Assembly: GCA_020445145.1 (NCBI GenBank)
Contig: JAGRHC010000021.1
Location: forward strand, 1-64,000
Source: Alphaproteobacteria bacterium
GTDB taxonomy: Bacteria; Pseudomonadota; Alphaproteobacteria; Micavibrionales; Micavibrionaceae
Length of the DNA stretch: 64,000 nt
Direction: 5' to 3'
Under the pieces are notes generated by a model. That model had not been told where the DNA came from. It was given only the letters and a program-made list of their open reading frames with translations, and did no database searches. Position 1 is the first letter of the stretch. Each line of letters starts with the position of its first letter. Positions 20,773-29,454 of this stretch are shown piece after piece. The position numbers and the translations under genes were made by a program.

Positions 20773-21006
20773 TTAGGCTGCCTTTTTGATGAATTCTACG
20801 GCGTCACCAAAGGTCTGAATGTCCTTGGCTGCATCATCAGGAATTTCAATGCTGAATTCTTCTTCAAATGCCATTACAAGCTCAACTGTATCCAGAGAGT
20901 CTGCGCCCAGATCGTCAATAAAGCTTGCGCCTTCTACGATTTTATCTTCGTCAACGCCCAGATGCTCAACGACGATCTTCTTCACACGATCGGCTATATC
21001 ACTCAT
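20773..21006 (-). CDS. acpP: Acyl carrier protein
   Basis: ACP carries growing acyl chains on a 4'-phosphopantetheine arm. The attachment site is S37 in [18 protein letters not shown]. The 77-residue acidic four-helix protein has the usual length. It precedes fabF on the minus strand. A GGAAT-type ribosome site lies just upstream of the ATG at 21006. Confidence 0.98.
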   Translation of the reverse strand: MSDIADRVKKIVVEHLGVDEDKIVEGASFIDDLGADSLDTVELVMAFEEEFSIEIPDDAAKDIQTFGDAVEFIKKAA

Positions 21007-21180
21007 CTCAATTCCTTACCTTTGTTAAATCTTTATGCGAGAAATTTATATCGAACAATTTGCTAAATTACCAGCCCTAAGGTTCGATCGCAACGCTTTT
21101 ACAACTGATTGATTTGAAATAAAAGCAGTTTTTATAAAAATAGTTGATCCGGCTTGTGGATAACCCTTCGCTTACCTTTC

Positions 21181-21849
21181 CTAGTGCGCTTTTCGAAACT
21201 CCAGACGCATGACATTTCCAAGTTTTTTCAGTTTTTCGTGCGCGCGGTATTTTTTCTCGCGCTCGGAGTCGATTTGCAGGATTTTTTCATCCAGATCACT
21301 TTCGCCAAACTGGATGCTTTCATGGCGCATGCGGGCGGTGTGGACAGCCTTGACAAGGCGGTAGGGGTTGCCGATGGCCGGGATGTAAACGTCATCGATG
21401 AAGCGGCAATCAAAATGAAGGCGCCCGTATCCGAAGAGCCAGCCGAGCCACCCGTGATGAACATCTTCGGCGCGGATATCCTCCAGCTCGACCTGCTGGA
21501 TTTCGACCATGAACAGGCCCTTTTTATGGATGATGCGGCGATCAGTCAGGCCGACTTCGTTGGACAGGTACGCTGTGAAAAGAGGCCATGCGGCAAAGAA
21601 CCCGGTGGCAAAAAACACCCATGGAATGGGCGTGTGGTCCTGATCGAATGTCAGGGAGAGAATATGCATCGTGTAGCGGTAATTCTGGATCTGGCTTCCG
21701 GCATATACCCATAGAAGATGGTCGATGAGGAGGCCGGCGCCACTGACGAGCAGGAACAAAAGAACGGCCTCCACCGGGTAAATCCAATGCAATCTGGTGA
21801 GGAGCAAAAGTTTTTCGCGGTCCCCGGTGATTTTCCGAATGTAGCTCAT
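21181..21849 (-). CDS. Membrane protein with bacterial PH domain (bPH2-like)
   Basis: A 222-residue inner-membrane protein. Two hydrophobic segments are near residues 25-45 and 80-100 (PWVFFATGFFAAWPLF). These are followed by a bacterial PH-like domain (NEVGLTDRRIIHKKGLF, then VELEDIRAEDVHHGW) and a charged helical tail. PH domains of this kind occur in proteins of unknown function that sit at the membrane. I use the ATG at 21849 because AAGGAG precedes it; the frame from 21924 adds 25 basic residues without a ribosome site. Confidence 0.78.
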   Translation of the reverse strand: MSYIRKITGDREKLLLLTRLHWIYPVEAVLLFLLVSGAGLLIDHLLWVYAGSQIQNYRYTMHILSLTFDQDHTPIPWVFFATGFFAAWPLFTAYLSNEVGLTDRRIIHKKGLFMVEIQQVELEDIRAEDVHHGWLGWLFGYGRLHFDCRFIDDVYIPAIGNPYRLVKAVHTARMRHESIQFGESDLDEKILQIDSEREKKYRAHEKLKKLGNVMRLEFRKAH

Positions 21850-21929
21850 GACACACTCCTTTTGCCTATTTCTTTTTTGACTGTTTCTTCGTTTATACGC
21901 GTAAAAAAGTATCAGAACAATCATGCACG

Positions 21930-23282
21930 CTATACGGCGCGGGCGTGGCGGCCTTCTGCGCCCTGAAAGTACGGATCGAAGGCGCTGGCGACGATACGGG
22001 TGAAGGGTTTGCCGATTTCCGTGATCGTCAGGTGGTCGTTTTTCAGCTCTATGATACCGTCCTGGGCCAGAAGGCTCAAAGTGCTTCTCGTTTGCGGGAA
22101 GGTCTCCAGAAGCACTCTAAAGGCCGATAAATCCAGTTCAAAGTCACACATGAGCTTTTCGATCAGGCGGCGGCGGGCGCGGTCGTCATCGGTTAAGGGG
22201 CAGCCGCGCGCGACTGGGAACTCACCCTTTTCAACAGCGGCGCGGTAGGCGGGTGCGTCTGTGGTGTTTTGCGTGTAGCTTTGGGTGTAGCTGCTAATCG
22301 CCGACAGGCCAAAGCCGATGACGGTTTCGCAGGGGTCGTCGGTGTAGCCCTGAAAATTACGGCGCAGACGGTCTTCGTTTTGTGCGATTGTCAGGGAATC
22401 GTCCGGGCGGGCGTAGTGGTCGATGCCAATCGCTGTGTACCCGGATTCCTGAAGCGTTTTGTCGACGAACGCCGTCATGGCGAAACGAACTTGCGTGCCC
22501 GGCATTTCATATTTTTCGAGGAGCTTCTGGTGTTTTTTCATCCATGGGACGTGGGCGTACGGGAAGACCGACAAGCGGTGCGGCGCCAAAGAGACCGCTT
22601 GCTCGACTGTCCTTGCCAAGGATTCCAGCGTTTGCAAAGGTAGGCCCGTCATCAGGTCGAAATTGATTTTTTCTATGCCGTTTGCACGCAGGTCTTCGAC
22701 GCAGGATTTTACCTGCTCGAAGGGCTGTATGCGGTTTATGGCCTCCTGCACGACCGGGTCAAAGTCCTGGATTCCAAGGCTTACGCGGCTCACGCCCATG
22801 TCAGCGTACGCCTTGATGGTGTCGCCATCCAGATAGCGGGGGTCTGACTCGATGTCGATGGCGGTTTCTGCACCGAAGGTGAAATATTCGCCGAGTTTTT
22901 CGATAACCGCCTTGATATCTTCCGGCTTCAGGTAATTTGGGGAGCCACCACCGAAATGGAGGAGCGCTGCACGAGGCTTGCCGGATACATACTGCCCGGC
23001 ATTGTCGATCTCTTTATGGAGAAGGTCCAGATAGGCGCGTACGGGCGCGTAAGTGTTGACTACCTTCGTGTTACAGCCACAGTAATGGCACAGACTATGA
23101 CAGAAGGGGATATGGACGTACAGGGAAACGCTCTCCTTTTCCGGCAGCGTTTTCAGGAAAGAGAGACAGGAGTCTTGCGAGACCGCGTGCGTGAACTGCG
23201 CCGCTGTCGGGAAGCTTGTATAGCGCGGGGCGGGGCGGTCGTATTTTTGCAGCAAATGGAGCGTTTTTTTGTCTATTTCCAT
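21930..23282 (-). CDS. hemN: Oxygen-independent coproporphyrinogen III oxidase
   Basis: HemN is a radical SAM enzyme that decarboxylates coproporphyrinogen III to protoporphyrinogen IX without oxygen. The [4Fe-4S] ligands are C61, C65 and C68 in HIPFCHSLCHYCGC, with the family C70 following. The N-terminal RYTSFPTA and the GGGSPNYL motif confirm true HemN rather than HemW. Length 450 is typical. An FNR-type box lies 35 bp upstream of the start, which predicts induction when oxygen is low. Confidence 0.96.
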   Translation of the reverse strand: MEIDKKTLHLLQKYDRPAPRYTSFPTAAQFTHAVSQDSCLSFLKTLPEKESVSLYVHIPFCHSLCHYCGCNTKVVNTYAPVRAYLDLLHKEIDNAGQYVSGKPRAALLHFGGGSPNYLKPEDIKAVIEKLGEYFTFGAETAIDIESDPRYLDGDTIKAYADMGVSRVSLGIQDFDPVVQEAINRIQPFEQVKSCVEDLRANGIEKINFDLMTGLPLQTLESLARTVEQAVSLAPHRLSVFPYAHVPWMKKHQKLLEKYEMPGTQVRFAMTAFVDKTLQESGYTAIGIDHYARPDDSLTIAQNEDRLRRNFQGYTDDPCETVIGFGLSAISSYTQSYTQNTTDAPAYRAAVEKGEFPVARGCPLTDDDRARRRLIEKLMCDFELDLSAFRVLLETFPQTRSTLSLLAQDGIIELKNDHLTITEIGKPFTRIVASAFDPYFQGAEGRHARAV

Positions 23283-23316
23283 GCCCGCACTATGGCGGGA
23301 ATTGCGGGATGAGGCT

Positions 23317-23330
23317 TTGACTTAAATCAA
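23317..23330. promoter_or_regulatory. FNR/FixK-type binding site upstream of hemN
   Basis: TTGACTTAAATCAA matches TTGAT-N4-ATCAA at 9 of 10 defined positions. Its centre is about 41 bp before the hemN start codon. Anaerobic regulation of hemN by FNR/Anr/FixK is known in many proteobacteria. The regulator gene is not in the window. Confidence 0.75.
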
Positions 23331-23383
23331 CAATGATTTTTTATAACTTCGGCTGTTGACATCCTATGTCTAGCTCTCTAAAC

Positions 23384-23402
23384 GAGAATGATTATCATTT
23401 TT
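23384..23402. promoter_or_regulatory. Fur-type box upstream of the outer-membrane protein gene
   Basis: GAGAATGATTATCATTTTT matches the 19-bp Fur box GATAATGATAATCATTATC at 15 positions. A TTGACA (23356-23361) lies just upstream and could be the -35 of the outer-membrane protein gene, which would place the box at or just after a weak -10. Alphaproteobacteria may read such boxes with Fur or Mur, so metal identity is inferred. Confidence 0.7.
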
Positions 23403-23419
23403 ATTATATGGAGTTTTGA

Positions 23420-24163
23420 ATGGCGATGAATAACGCAATCCGTTTTGGTTTGCTGTGTGCAATAGGGTTAATTTCTTTACCAATGGAAGCACAGGCGGCG
23501 AAGAACGTTTACAGCCCTTATGTTGAAAAAGGCGAACTCGAAATCGAGTCTAAAAGTACTTACGATTTTGATGATAATTCCGATGTTGACGGGGCATGGC
23601 AGCAAAAACTTGGCGTTGGTTACGGTTTTACCAATCGCTGGTTTTCAGAAATTTACGGCGAGATCGAACATGATGGCGAGAGTGGTGCAAATACCAACTT
23701 CAGCGCGATTGAGTGGGAAAACCGCTTCCAACTCACAGAGCAAGGGCAATATTGGCTTGATCTCGGTGCTCTTGCGGAAGTTGAATATAATACGCAGGAT
23801 GGACCGCATAAGGTTGAAGGCAAAGTTCTGCTGGCGAAGGACACCGGCCCGCTTACGCATCTTGCGAATATCGGGATGGAGCATGAGTTTGGTCCGCATT
23901 CAGGCGATGATACAGAGTTCAGTCTGAGCTGGAGCAGCCGTTATCGCTATAGCCCCGAATTTGAGCCAGGATTTGAGATTTATAACGAGTTTGGCTCTCT
24001 TAGTGATGGCTCTGATTTTGATGATGAAGAGCATCAGGTCGGTCCGGTTGCTTATGGAACGATTGGTCCGATTTCCTATGATGTAGGTTATCTGTTCGGC
24101 GTTTCGGATGGTGCGCCGGATGGTGCGCTCAAGCTTAATCTTGAATATGAAATGCGGTTTTAG
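23420..24163 (+). CDS. Predicted outer-membrane beta-barrel protein, Fur-boxed
   Basis: The 247-residue product has a signal peptide (MAMNNAIRFGLLCAIGL, cleavage near AQA-AK at 26/27). Alternating polar/aromatic strands follow (for example WQQKLGVGYGFTNRWFSEIYGE). It ends in Phe (LNLEYEMRF), the barrel-assembly signature. It is short for a TonB receptor and lacks a plug, so it is not one. The family is unknown to me. The Fur-type box suggests a role in metal limitation. A GGAG ribosome site precedes the ATG, and a strong terminator follows. Confidence 0.8.
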   Translation: MAMNNAIRFGLLCAIGLISLPMEAQAAKNVYSPYVEKGELEIESKSTYDFDDNSDVDGAWQQKLGVGYGFTNRWFSEIYGEIEHDGESGANTNFSAIEWENRFQLTEQGQYWLDLGALAEVEYNTQDGPHKVEGKVLLAKDTGPLTHLANIGMEHEFGPHSGDDTEFSLSWSSRYRYSPEFEPGFEIYNEFGSLSDGSDFDDEEHQVGPVAYGTIGPISYDVGYLFGVSDGAPDGALKLNLEYEMRF

Positions 24164-24179
24164 TCGTCCTTGATTAAAA

Positions 24180-24195
24180 TGCTTCACGTGAAATA
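24180..24195. promoter_or_regulatory. parS-like site 1
   Basis: TGCTTCACGTGAAATA matches the parS consensus TGTTYCACGTGAAACA at 14 of 16 positions, including the full TTCACGTGAA core. It is just downstream of parB, at the foot of the terminator hairpin. Confidence 0.7.
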
Positions 24196-24227
24196 AAAGC
24201 GGGACTTGTGATGAGTCCCGCTTTTTT
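24195..24227. terminator. Bidirectional intrinsic terminator between the OMP gene and parB
   Basis: AAAAGCGGGACT and AGTCCCGCTTTT form a 12-bp stem with a 7-base loop, followed by further T residues on the plus strand and a matching A-run on the other side. It can end both the rightward OMP transcript and the leftward parAB transcript. Confidence 0.9.
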
Positions 24228-24249
24228 ATTTGTTTGCTGTCAGTTTTTT

Positions 24250-25248
24250 CTAGCCGTTCAAATGGCTGCCCGGATAATGGGCGAGGCGATGGAGCAATTC
24301 ATCCAGTTGATCGAGGCTTTTGAAGTTGATCGTCAGATTACCGCTTTTGCCGTCTGAGGTCTCGATTGAAACGCGCATGCCCAAGGCATTCGACATATCA
24401 TTTTCGAGTGCCAGCGTATCTGCGTCTTTTGGCAGTTTATGCGTGGTTGTCTGGACAGTTACTGTGCCTGCGGCGCTGCTGCCGGGGGACAGAGAGGCTT
24501 CTGCGCCAGAGCCTGTGCGGGTTTTTTGTGTGCGCCCCTGCGCTTCCGCGGCAAGCTTTTCTGTCTGGCGGACGCTCAAGCCCTGAGATATAACCTGCTG
24601 GGCGAGTTCTTCCGGCTTTTCGGTGTTGATCAGGGCGCGGGCATGGCCCATGGACAGTTCGCCGGCGCTGACATAGCCTTGAACCTTGCTTGGCAGGTTT
24701 AAGAGGCGAACCATATTGGTGATGTGGGAACGGCTTTTGCCGACGGCCTTTGCCAGCTCGTCCTGTGTTTGCTTATACTCGTCGAGCAGGCGTTGGTAGC
24801 CTAAAGCTTCGTCGATGGGGTCGAGATCTTCGCGCTGAAGGTTTTCGATCAGGGCGATTTTGAAGGCCTGAAGGTCTTCGAGATCGAGGACGATGACCGG
24901 CACCTCGTGGACTTGCGCCCTTTGCGCGGCGCGCCAGCGGCGTTCCCCGGCGATAATCTCGTATTCATCGCCCTTCCCTGCGATCTTGTCGAGCGCGCGG
25001 ACCAGCAAGGGCTGGAGGACGCCGTGCTCACGGATCGAGGATGCGAGTTCGTCGAGGGTTTCTTCCTTGAAGATCTTACGGGGCTGGAAGCGTCCCGGTG
25101 AGAGCTGCTCGACGCCGACCATATTACGGCGGGTTTCTGCGGCTGGTGCCTGCTGGATTTCCATTTCTACGCTGCTGAAGATTTCATCGGTTTCAGTGTC
25201 TTCGAAAAGAGCGTTCAAACCGCGTCCTAATCCACGTGCTTCTGCCAT
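24250..25248 (-). CDS. parB: Chromosome-partitioning protein ParB
   Basis: ParB binds parS and spreads as a CTP-dependent clamp to organise the origin region. Visible parts are the LGRGLNALFED N-terminal motif that contacts ParA, the GERRWRAA arginine patch of the CTP-binding domain (near residue 101), the helix-turn-helix (TQDELAKAVGKSRSHITNM near 165) and a C-terminal dimerisation segment. Length 332 is longer than the usual ~290 because of a Gly/Ser-rich linker (GSGAEASLSPGSSAAG). It follows parA by 16 bp. Confidence 0.97.
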   Translation of the reverse strand: MAEARGLGRGLNALFEDTETDEIFSSVEMEIQQAPAAETRRNMVGVEQLSPGRFQPRKIFKEETLDELASSIREHGVLQPLLVRALDKIAGKGDEYEIIAGERRWRAAQRAQVHEVPVIVLDLEDLQAFKIALIENLQREDLDPIDEALGYQRLLDEYKQTQDELAKAVGKSRSHITNMVRLLNLPSKVQGYVSAGELSMGHARALINTEKPEELAQQVISQGLSVRQTEKLAAEAQGRTQKTRTGSGAEASLSPGSSAAGTVTVQTTTHKLPKDADTLALENDMSNALGMRVSIETSDGKSGNLTINFKSLDQLDELLHRLAHYPGSHLNG

Positions 25249-25264
25249 ATCTGGTCCCTTTCCT

Positions 25265-26068
25265 TTAGGCTACGTTTTGTTCTTTGAGTAATTTGCGTTC
25301 GCGCCCTATGATTTCACGTGCAAGGCGGATATAAGCCTGCGCGCCGGCGCATTTCATATCGTAAACAATCGCCGGCAGCCCGTGCGACGGGGCTTCGGAC
25401 AGACGGACGTTACGAGGAATCACTGTTTTGTAGACTTTTTCACCGAAATAGTCGCGCACATCTGCGGCGACCTGCGCAGAGAGGCGATTGCGGCGATCAA
25501 ACATCGTCAGGACGACGCCATGAATATCGAGGGATTTGTTGAAATGCTTCTGAACGCGACCAACGGTTTTGATGAGCTGGCTCAAACCTTCGAGCGCATA
25601 GAATTCGCACTGGAGGGGCACGACGATAGAGTCGACGGCGACGAGGGCGTTTAGCGTTAGCAAGTTAAGCGACGGCGGGCAATCAACGATGACGTAATCA
25701 TAGGGCAGTGGCTTGCGCAAAGCGGCCTTCAGACGGTGCTCACGTTTCGACGCGCTGACGAGCTCAATCTCTGCGCCGGACAAGTGAACGGAGGATGGGA
25801 CGATCGACAAACGTGGAACCTTTGTCTGAACTGCGACCTCGTAAACTTCTGAATCGCCGAATAAAACGTCATACACGCTTTTGGTGATCGAGGAACGTTT
25901 TACGCCGAGGCCGGTTGAGGCATTCCCTTGCGGATCGAGGTCGACGAGAAGGACATTCTGGCCGACGGCGCTGAGCGCTGTGGCGAGATTAACGGCTGTG
26001 GTGGTCTTGCCTACACCGCCTTTTTGATTGGCGACGGCGAGTAATCTGGGGGTGCGTCCGCTTTCCAT
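25265..26068 (-). CDS. parA: Chromosome-partitioning ATPase ParA
   Basis: A deviant-Walker ATPase that segregates the ParB-parS complex. The P-loop KGGVGKTT is at residues 16-23, preceded by AVANQ. The switch region VDLDPQGNASTG and the VDCPPSL motif are also present. Length 267 is typical of the chromosomal Soj/ParA. It follows rsmG with a 115-bp gap that carries a parS site, and leads directly into parB. Confidence 0.97.
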   Translation of the reverse strand: MESGRTPRLLAVANQKGGVGKTTTAVNLATALSAVGQNVLLVDLDPQGNASTGLGVKRSSITKSVYDVLFGDSEVYEVAVQTKVPRLSIVPSSVHLSGAEIELVSASKREHRLKAALRKPLPYDYVIVDCPPSLNLLTLNALVAVDSIVVPLQCEFYALEGLSQLIKTVGRVQKHFNKSLDIHGVVLTMFDRRNRLSAQVAADVRDYFGEKVYKTVIPRNVRLSEAPSHGLPAIVYDMKCAGAQAYIRLAREIIGRERKLLKEQNVA

Positions 26069-26150
26069 GATATGTTCCGTCCTTTGAGATTGTTCTTCTT
26101 GGAGTCGAATCGATTCTAGGATTTTACGCTAGAGAAAGCAAGGATACGAT

Positions 26151-26166
26151 TGTTCCACGTGAAATT
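26151..26166. promoter_or_regulatory. parS-like site 2
   Basis: TGTTCCACGTGAAATT matches 14 of 16 positions of parS. It lies in the gap between the rsmG stop and the parA start, where ParB could also repress parAB. Confidence 0.8.
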
Positions 26167-26183
26167 TTATGCACAAGGCTGCG

Positions 26184-26834
26184 CTAGAGTCTTGTTAGGT
26201 TTTTTATGTGCAGCACCCTGCCCTGAGGATCGGTTTTGCTGGGAGCCATAGAGACTTCAAAGCTGTATTGCTTCTGCGCTTCATTCACTTCGTCTTCAGC
26301 TAAAGCCCCTTTCAGGAAGATCATCTCAAGCGCCGGGTTTTCCTGTGCCCATGGTAGGCAGAAGCCCAGCAAAAGGTCCAAAGATGCCAGAGCGCGCGCA
26401 GTGACAACGTCTGGAATTGGGTTTTCCGGGGGTATATTTTCAATGCGGCCGTGAAAAAACGATACGCTGATTCCCGTTTCACGTGAAACAGTGCGGAGGA
26501 ATTGTACTTTGCGGTCATCGGATTCGACTAACGTTACATTTAAGTCCGGGCGCAGGATTGCGAGCACCAGCCCCGGAAAACCAGCGCCACTGCCGAGATC
26601 GTATAAAATCTTCGCATGTGCCGGGACTAAAGTTACGATCTGCGCCGAATCGAAAAAGTGTCTTTGCCAGGATTCTGCTATGGTTTTGGGGCTCACCAGG
26701 TTGATAGCCTTTTGCCATTTCCTCAAGAGTCCCTCATAAAGATGAAGCTTTTCAAGGGCTTCCGAGGACCCGGCGAGGGCTTCTATTGACTCCTCGACGT
26801 TGCGTTTTTTTCCGCTTTTCATGTTATGCGGCAT
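26184..26834 (-). CDS. rsmG: 16S rRNA (guanine527-N7)-methyltransferase
   Basis: RsmG methylates G527 in the 16S decoding region using S-adenosylmethionine. The SAM motif [17 protein letters not shown] is near residue 80 and the [12 protein letters not shown] motif follows. Length 216 is normal. The ATG at 26834 overlaps the mnmG stop by 11 bp; an alternative ATG at 26822 would start one base after it. mnmG-rsmG-parA-parB is the classic conserved order. Confidence 0.96.
   Translation of the reverse strand: MPHNMKSGKKRNVEESIEALAGSSEALEKLHLYEGLLRKWQKAINLVSPKTIAESWQRHFFDSAQIVTLVPAHAKILYDLGSGAGFPGLVLAILRPDLNVTLVESDDRKVQFLRTVSRETGISVSFFHGRIENIPPENPIPDVVTARALASLDLLLGFCLPWAQENPALEMIFLKGALAEDEVNEAQKQYSFEVSMAPSKTDPQGRVLHIKNLTRL
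26475..26490. promoter_or_regulatory. parS-like site 3 (within rsmG)
   Basis: CGTTTCACGTGAAACA matches parS at 15 of 16 positions, the best copy in the window. It is inside the rsmG coding frame, as is common for chromosomal parS. Confidence 0.9.
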
Positions 26835-28725
26835 GGTCTTTTGGTGTTTTTTGTTTCACGTGGCGCAGGAGAGCGATCAGGGCTGCCGGGGTTACGCCGG
26901 GGATGCGTCCGGCTTCGCCTAGCGTTGCCGGGCGGACGCGTTCGAGTTTCTGGCGCACTTCGTTGGAAAGGCTCCCGACTTTTGCGTAGTCAAGACTTGC
27001 GGGAAGCTCAAGAGATTCATCTTTGCGGTAGGATTCGATGTCAGCTTCGTGGCGAACCATGTAGCCGCTATAGAGGGCATCAATGCAAACTTGCTCGCGG
27101 ATGTCGGGGGCGATTTCTTTCATTGCGGGCCACATGTTTGAGAGGTCGTCCCAGCTGATGGTTGGATAGGACAGAAGGGCGGCGGCGGTGCGACGCTGAC
27201 CATCCTTGTTGATTTTTAGTCCGTTGGCCTCCAGTTCATTTGGTGTTGCCTGAAGTTCCTGTAGCAGGCTCCGTGCCTGTTTGAGGTTTTTGGATTTTTC
27301 CTGCCATGAATTCCGGCGCTTCGTTCCGATACAGCCTATCTCTGTCCCGAGATCGGTCAGGCGTTGGTCGGCGTTGTCGGCGCGCAGCTTCAGGCGGTAT
27401 TCGGCGCGGCTGGTGAACATGCGGTATGGCTCTGGCGCGCCACGTGTGGTGAGGTCGTCGATCAAAACGCCGATATAGGCATCTGCACGATCAAGGACAA
27501 AGATACGCGCCGTTTCACGTGAAACGAAATTCGATTCTGAAACAGAGGCTTGGAGGGCGGCGTTGATTCCAGCTATGAGTCCTTGCGCGCCGGCTTCTTC
27601 GTAGCCGGTGGTTCCGTTGATCTGGCCTGCGAGGAAGAGCCCTTTAACCCGTTTGGATTCCAGTGTTTTTCTTAGGTCTCGTGGGTCCACGTAGTCGTAT
27701 TCTATGGCGTAACCCCATTCCAGAACCTTGACGTTTTCGAGGCCCTCTATGGAATGGATCAGGGCGTCCTGTACGTCGACGGGGAGCGAGGTTGAGATGC
27801 CGTTGGGGTAGACTGTCGGGTCATCCAGACCTTCGGGCTCCAAGAAAACCTGATGGCGGGATTTGTCGGCGAAGCGGTTGATCTTGTCTTCGACGGACGG
27901 GCAGTAGCGCGGGCCGGTGCTTTTGATCTGGCCGGAGAACATCGGCGAGCGGTGTAGATTTTCGCGGATGATGGTGTGCGTGTTCTCGTTGGTGTAGGTG
28001 ATGTGGCAGGGGATCTGGGGCACGGTGATTTTATCGGTCAGGGTCGAGAACGGGATTTGCGGGTTATCTCCGTGCTGGGCTTCGAGGGCAGACCAGTTGA
28101 TGGTGTTGCCGTCAAGGCGCGCCGGGGTGCCTGTTTTCAGGCGGCCTAGCGGGACGTTCAAGCGCTCCAGTGTTTGGGCAAGGCCGATGGAGGGCTGCTC
28201 GCCGATGCGGCCTGCGGGCCAGATTTCTTCGCCGCGGTGAATGAGGCCGCGCAGGAATGTGCCTGTGGTCAGGACGACTGTGCGGCACGTGAATTTTTCA
28301 CCGTCTTGCGTCGTCAGGGCGGTGATACAGTTTTCATCGTCCAGAATAATATCGTCGGCGGCGCCAGCGATCAGGGTCAGGTTCGGGGTGCGGAAGAGGA
28401 TATCCTGCATGGCCTCGCGGTAGAGTTTGCGGTCGGCCTGCGCGCGCGGGCCTCGGACGGCGGGGCCCTTTGAGGCGTTGAGCATGCGGAACTGGATGCC
28501 GGCGCGGTCGATGGTCCGGCCCATCACGCCGTCGAGGGCGTCAATTTCGCGCACCAGGTGGCCTTTGCCGAGGCCGCCGATCGCCGGGTTGCAGGACATG
28601 GCACCGACGGTTTCGATTTTATGTGTCAGGAGCGCGGTTCTGGCGCCCATGCGCGCCGAGGCCGCCGCTGCTTCGCAGCCTGCGTGTCCACCTCCCACGA
28701 CGATGACATCAAAATCTTTACTCAT
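26824..28725 (-). CDS. mnmG: tRNA uridine-5-carboxymethylaminomethyl modification enzyme, FAD subunit
   Basis: MnmG works with MnmE to install cmnm5 on U34 of certain tRNAs. The FAD motif [14 protein letters not shown] is at residues 7-20. Other signatures are [23 protein letters not shown] (split: [23 protein letters not shown]) and [12 protein letters not shown]. Length 633 is typical. It is the first gene of the mnmG-rsmG-parAB run. A DnaA-box-like AT-rich gap of 160 bp lies upstream. Confidence 0.97.
   Translation of the reverse strand: MSKDFDVIVVGGGHAGCEAAAASARMGARTALLTHKIETVGAMSCNPAIGGLGKGHLVREIDALDGVMGRTIDRAGIQFRMLNASKGPAVRGPRAQADRKLYREAMQDILFRTPNLTLIAGAADDIILDDENCITALTTQDGEKFTCRTVVLTTGTFLRGLIHRGEEIWPAGRIGEQPSIGLAQTLERLNVPLGRLKTGTPARLDGNTINWSALEAQHGDNPQIPFSTLTDKITVPQIPCHITYTNENTHTIIRENLHRSPMFSGQIKSTGPRYCPSVEDKINRFADKSRHQVFLEPEGLDDPTVYPNGISTSLPVDVQDALIHSIEGLENVKVLEWGYAIEYDYVDPRDLRKTLESKRVKGLFLAGQINGTTGYEEAGAQGLIAGINAALQASVSESNFVSRETARIFVLDRADAYIGVLIDDLTTRGAPEPYRMFTSRAEYRLKLRADNADQRLTDLGTEIGCIGTKRRNSWQEKSKNLKQARSLLQELQATPNELEANGLKINKDGQRRTAAALLSYPTISWDDLSNMWPAMKEIAPDIREQVCIDALYSGYMVRHEADIESYRKDESLELPASLDYAKVGSLSNEVRQKLERVRPATLGEAGRIPGVTPAALIALLRHVKQKTPKDHAA
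26852..26867. promoter_or_regulatory. parS-like site 4 (3' end of mnmG)
   Basis: TGTTTCACGTGGCGCA matches 13 of 16 positions; the left half-site is perfect and the right half is degenerate. A weaker candidate. Confidence 0.5.
27511..27526. promoter_or_regulatory. parS-like site 5 (within mnmG)
   Basis: CGTTTCACGTGAAACG matches 14 of 16 positions with a perfect 14-bp palindromic core GTTTCACGTGAAAC. Confidence 0.85.
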
Positions 28726-28885
28726 ACCCTTGTTATGACTTCCTTTTTTCTGTTTTGTTCTTTTGTTTTTTTATTCAGAAAAAGCCGGAAAAGAATGTGT
28801 TCTCCAGCATGAAATTTCTTCCACAGTTTTATACATTTTTGTTGCGGTTTTTTCCACAAAAGAATTAGGGTGGGAGAATTCACTC

Positions 28886-29443
28886 TTGCGTCAGGATTGT
28901 TTTGTGCTTCAACAGATGTTTCAACAAGCGGCATTTTTTCAGGATTTGTGGGGTCTCTACGTAAATGCTGTATTGGGTGTTACAGGAGGATCTCCTCTCA
29001 CGTCGTCGCCTGAGAGTGAGATTGATAATATTTATGCGGACCGGGAAATCATTTTAGGGCAGTTTCATCAGCGATACGGCGATGATGGTATCGCGATCGC
29101 ACAGAAGCTTGCTTCCTGCCGGGCGTTAAATGGCGGGATAAAACCTTATGCGGAACATCCTGAGCACTATTATCCAGGTGTTGAGTATTCCGCTCCGATT
29201 ATTTTTTATTTCATGCGACGGGCGCTGGATATGGATTCAGAGAGGGCATACGGTATTTTTTGTAAAAATGTAATATTTGCACTTCCTCCAGAACGCAGAG
29301 ATCATATTCCCACGCATGACAGGCTAAAGGAAATTGTTGAGCGTCGTCTGCGGAAAATTTCCGGGCTGTCTCATCCCAAACAAGCGGGTTCAGTGAAAGA
29401 TACCAAAGTAGAAGATGCCTTGTGTGCTCACAATCATCTTTGA
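28886..29443 (+). CDS. Hypothetical protein, about 185 aa
   Basis: I do not recognise this family. The protein appears globular and helical, with no signal peptide. Notable stretches are DLWGLYVNAVLGVTGG near the N-terminus and KLASCRALNGGIKPYAEHP in the middle. The start is uncertain. I choose TTG at 28886 with GGGAG eight bases upstream. ATG at 28916 is possible but has no ribosome site, and a longer frame to 28763 runs through AT-rich non-coding sequence. It sits between mnmG (divergent) and mnmE (convergent), a spot usually empty in relatives. Confidence 0.6.
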   Translation: MRQDCFVLQQMFQQAAFFQDLWGLYVNAVLGVTGGSPLTSSPESEIDNIYADREIILGQFHQRYGDDGIAIAQKLASCRALNGGIKPYAEHPEHYYPGVEYSAPIIFYFMRRALDMDSERAYGIFCKNVIFALPPERRDHIPTHDRLKEIVERRLRKISGLSHPKQAGSVKDTKVEDALCAHNHL

Positions 29444-29454
29444 CCGGAGCATCT

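Noticed and set aside
21155-21163. Perfect DnaA box TGTGGATAA between the acpP and PH-domain genes
   Set aside because: It is a single isolated box without further boxes or a melting region, so I do not call an origin there.
25310-25325. parS-like GATTTCACGTGCAAGG in parA
   Set aside because: Only about 11 of 16 positions match and the right half-site is broken.
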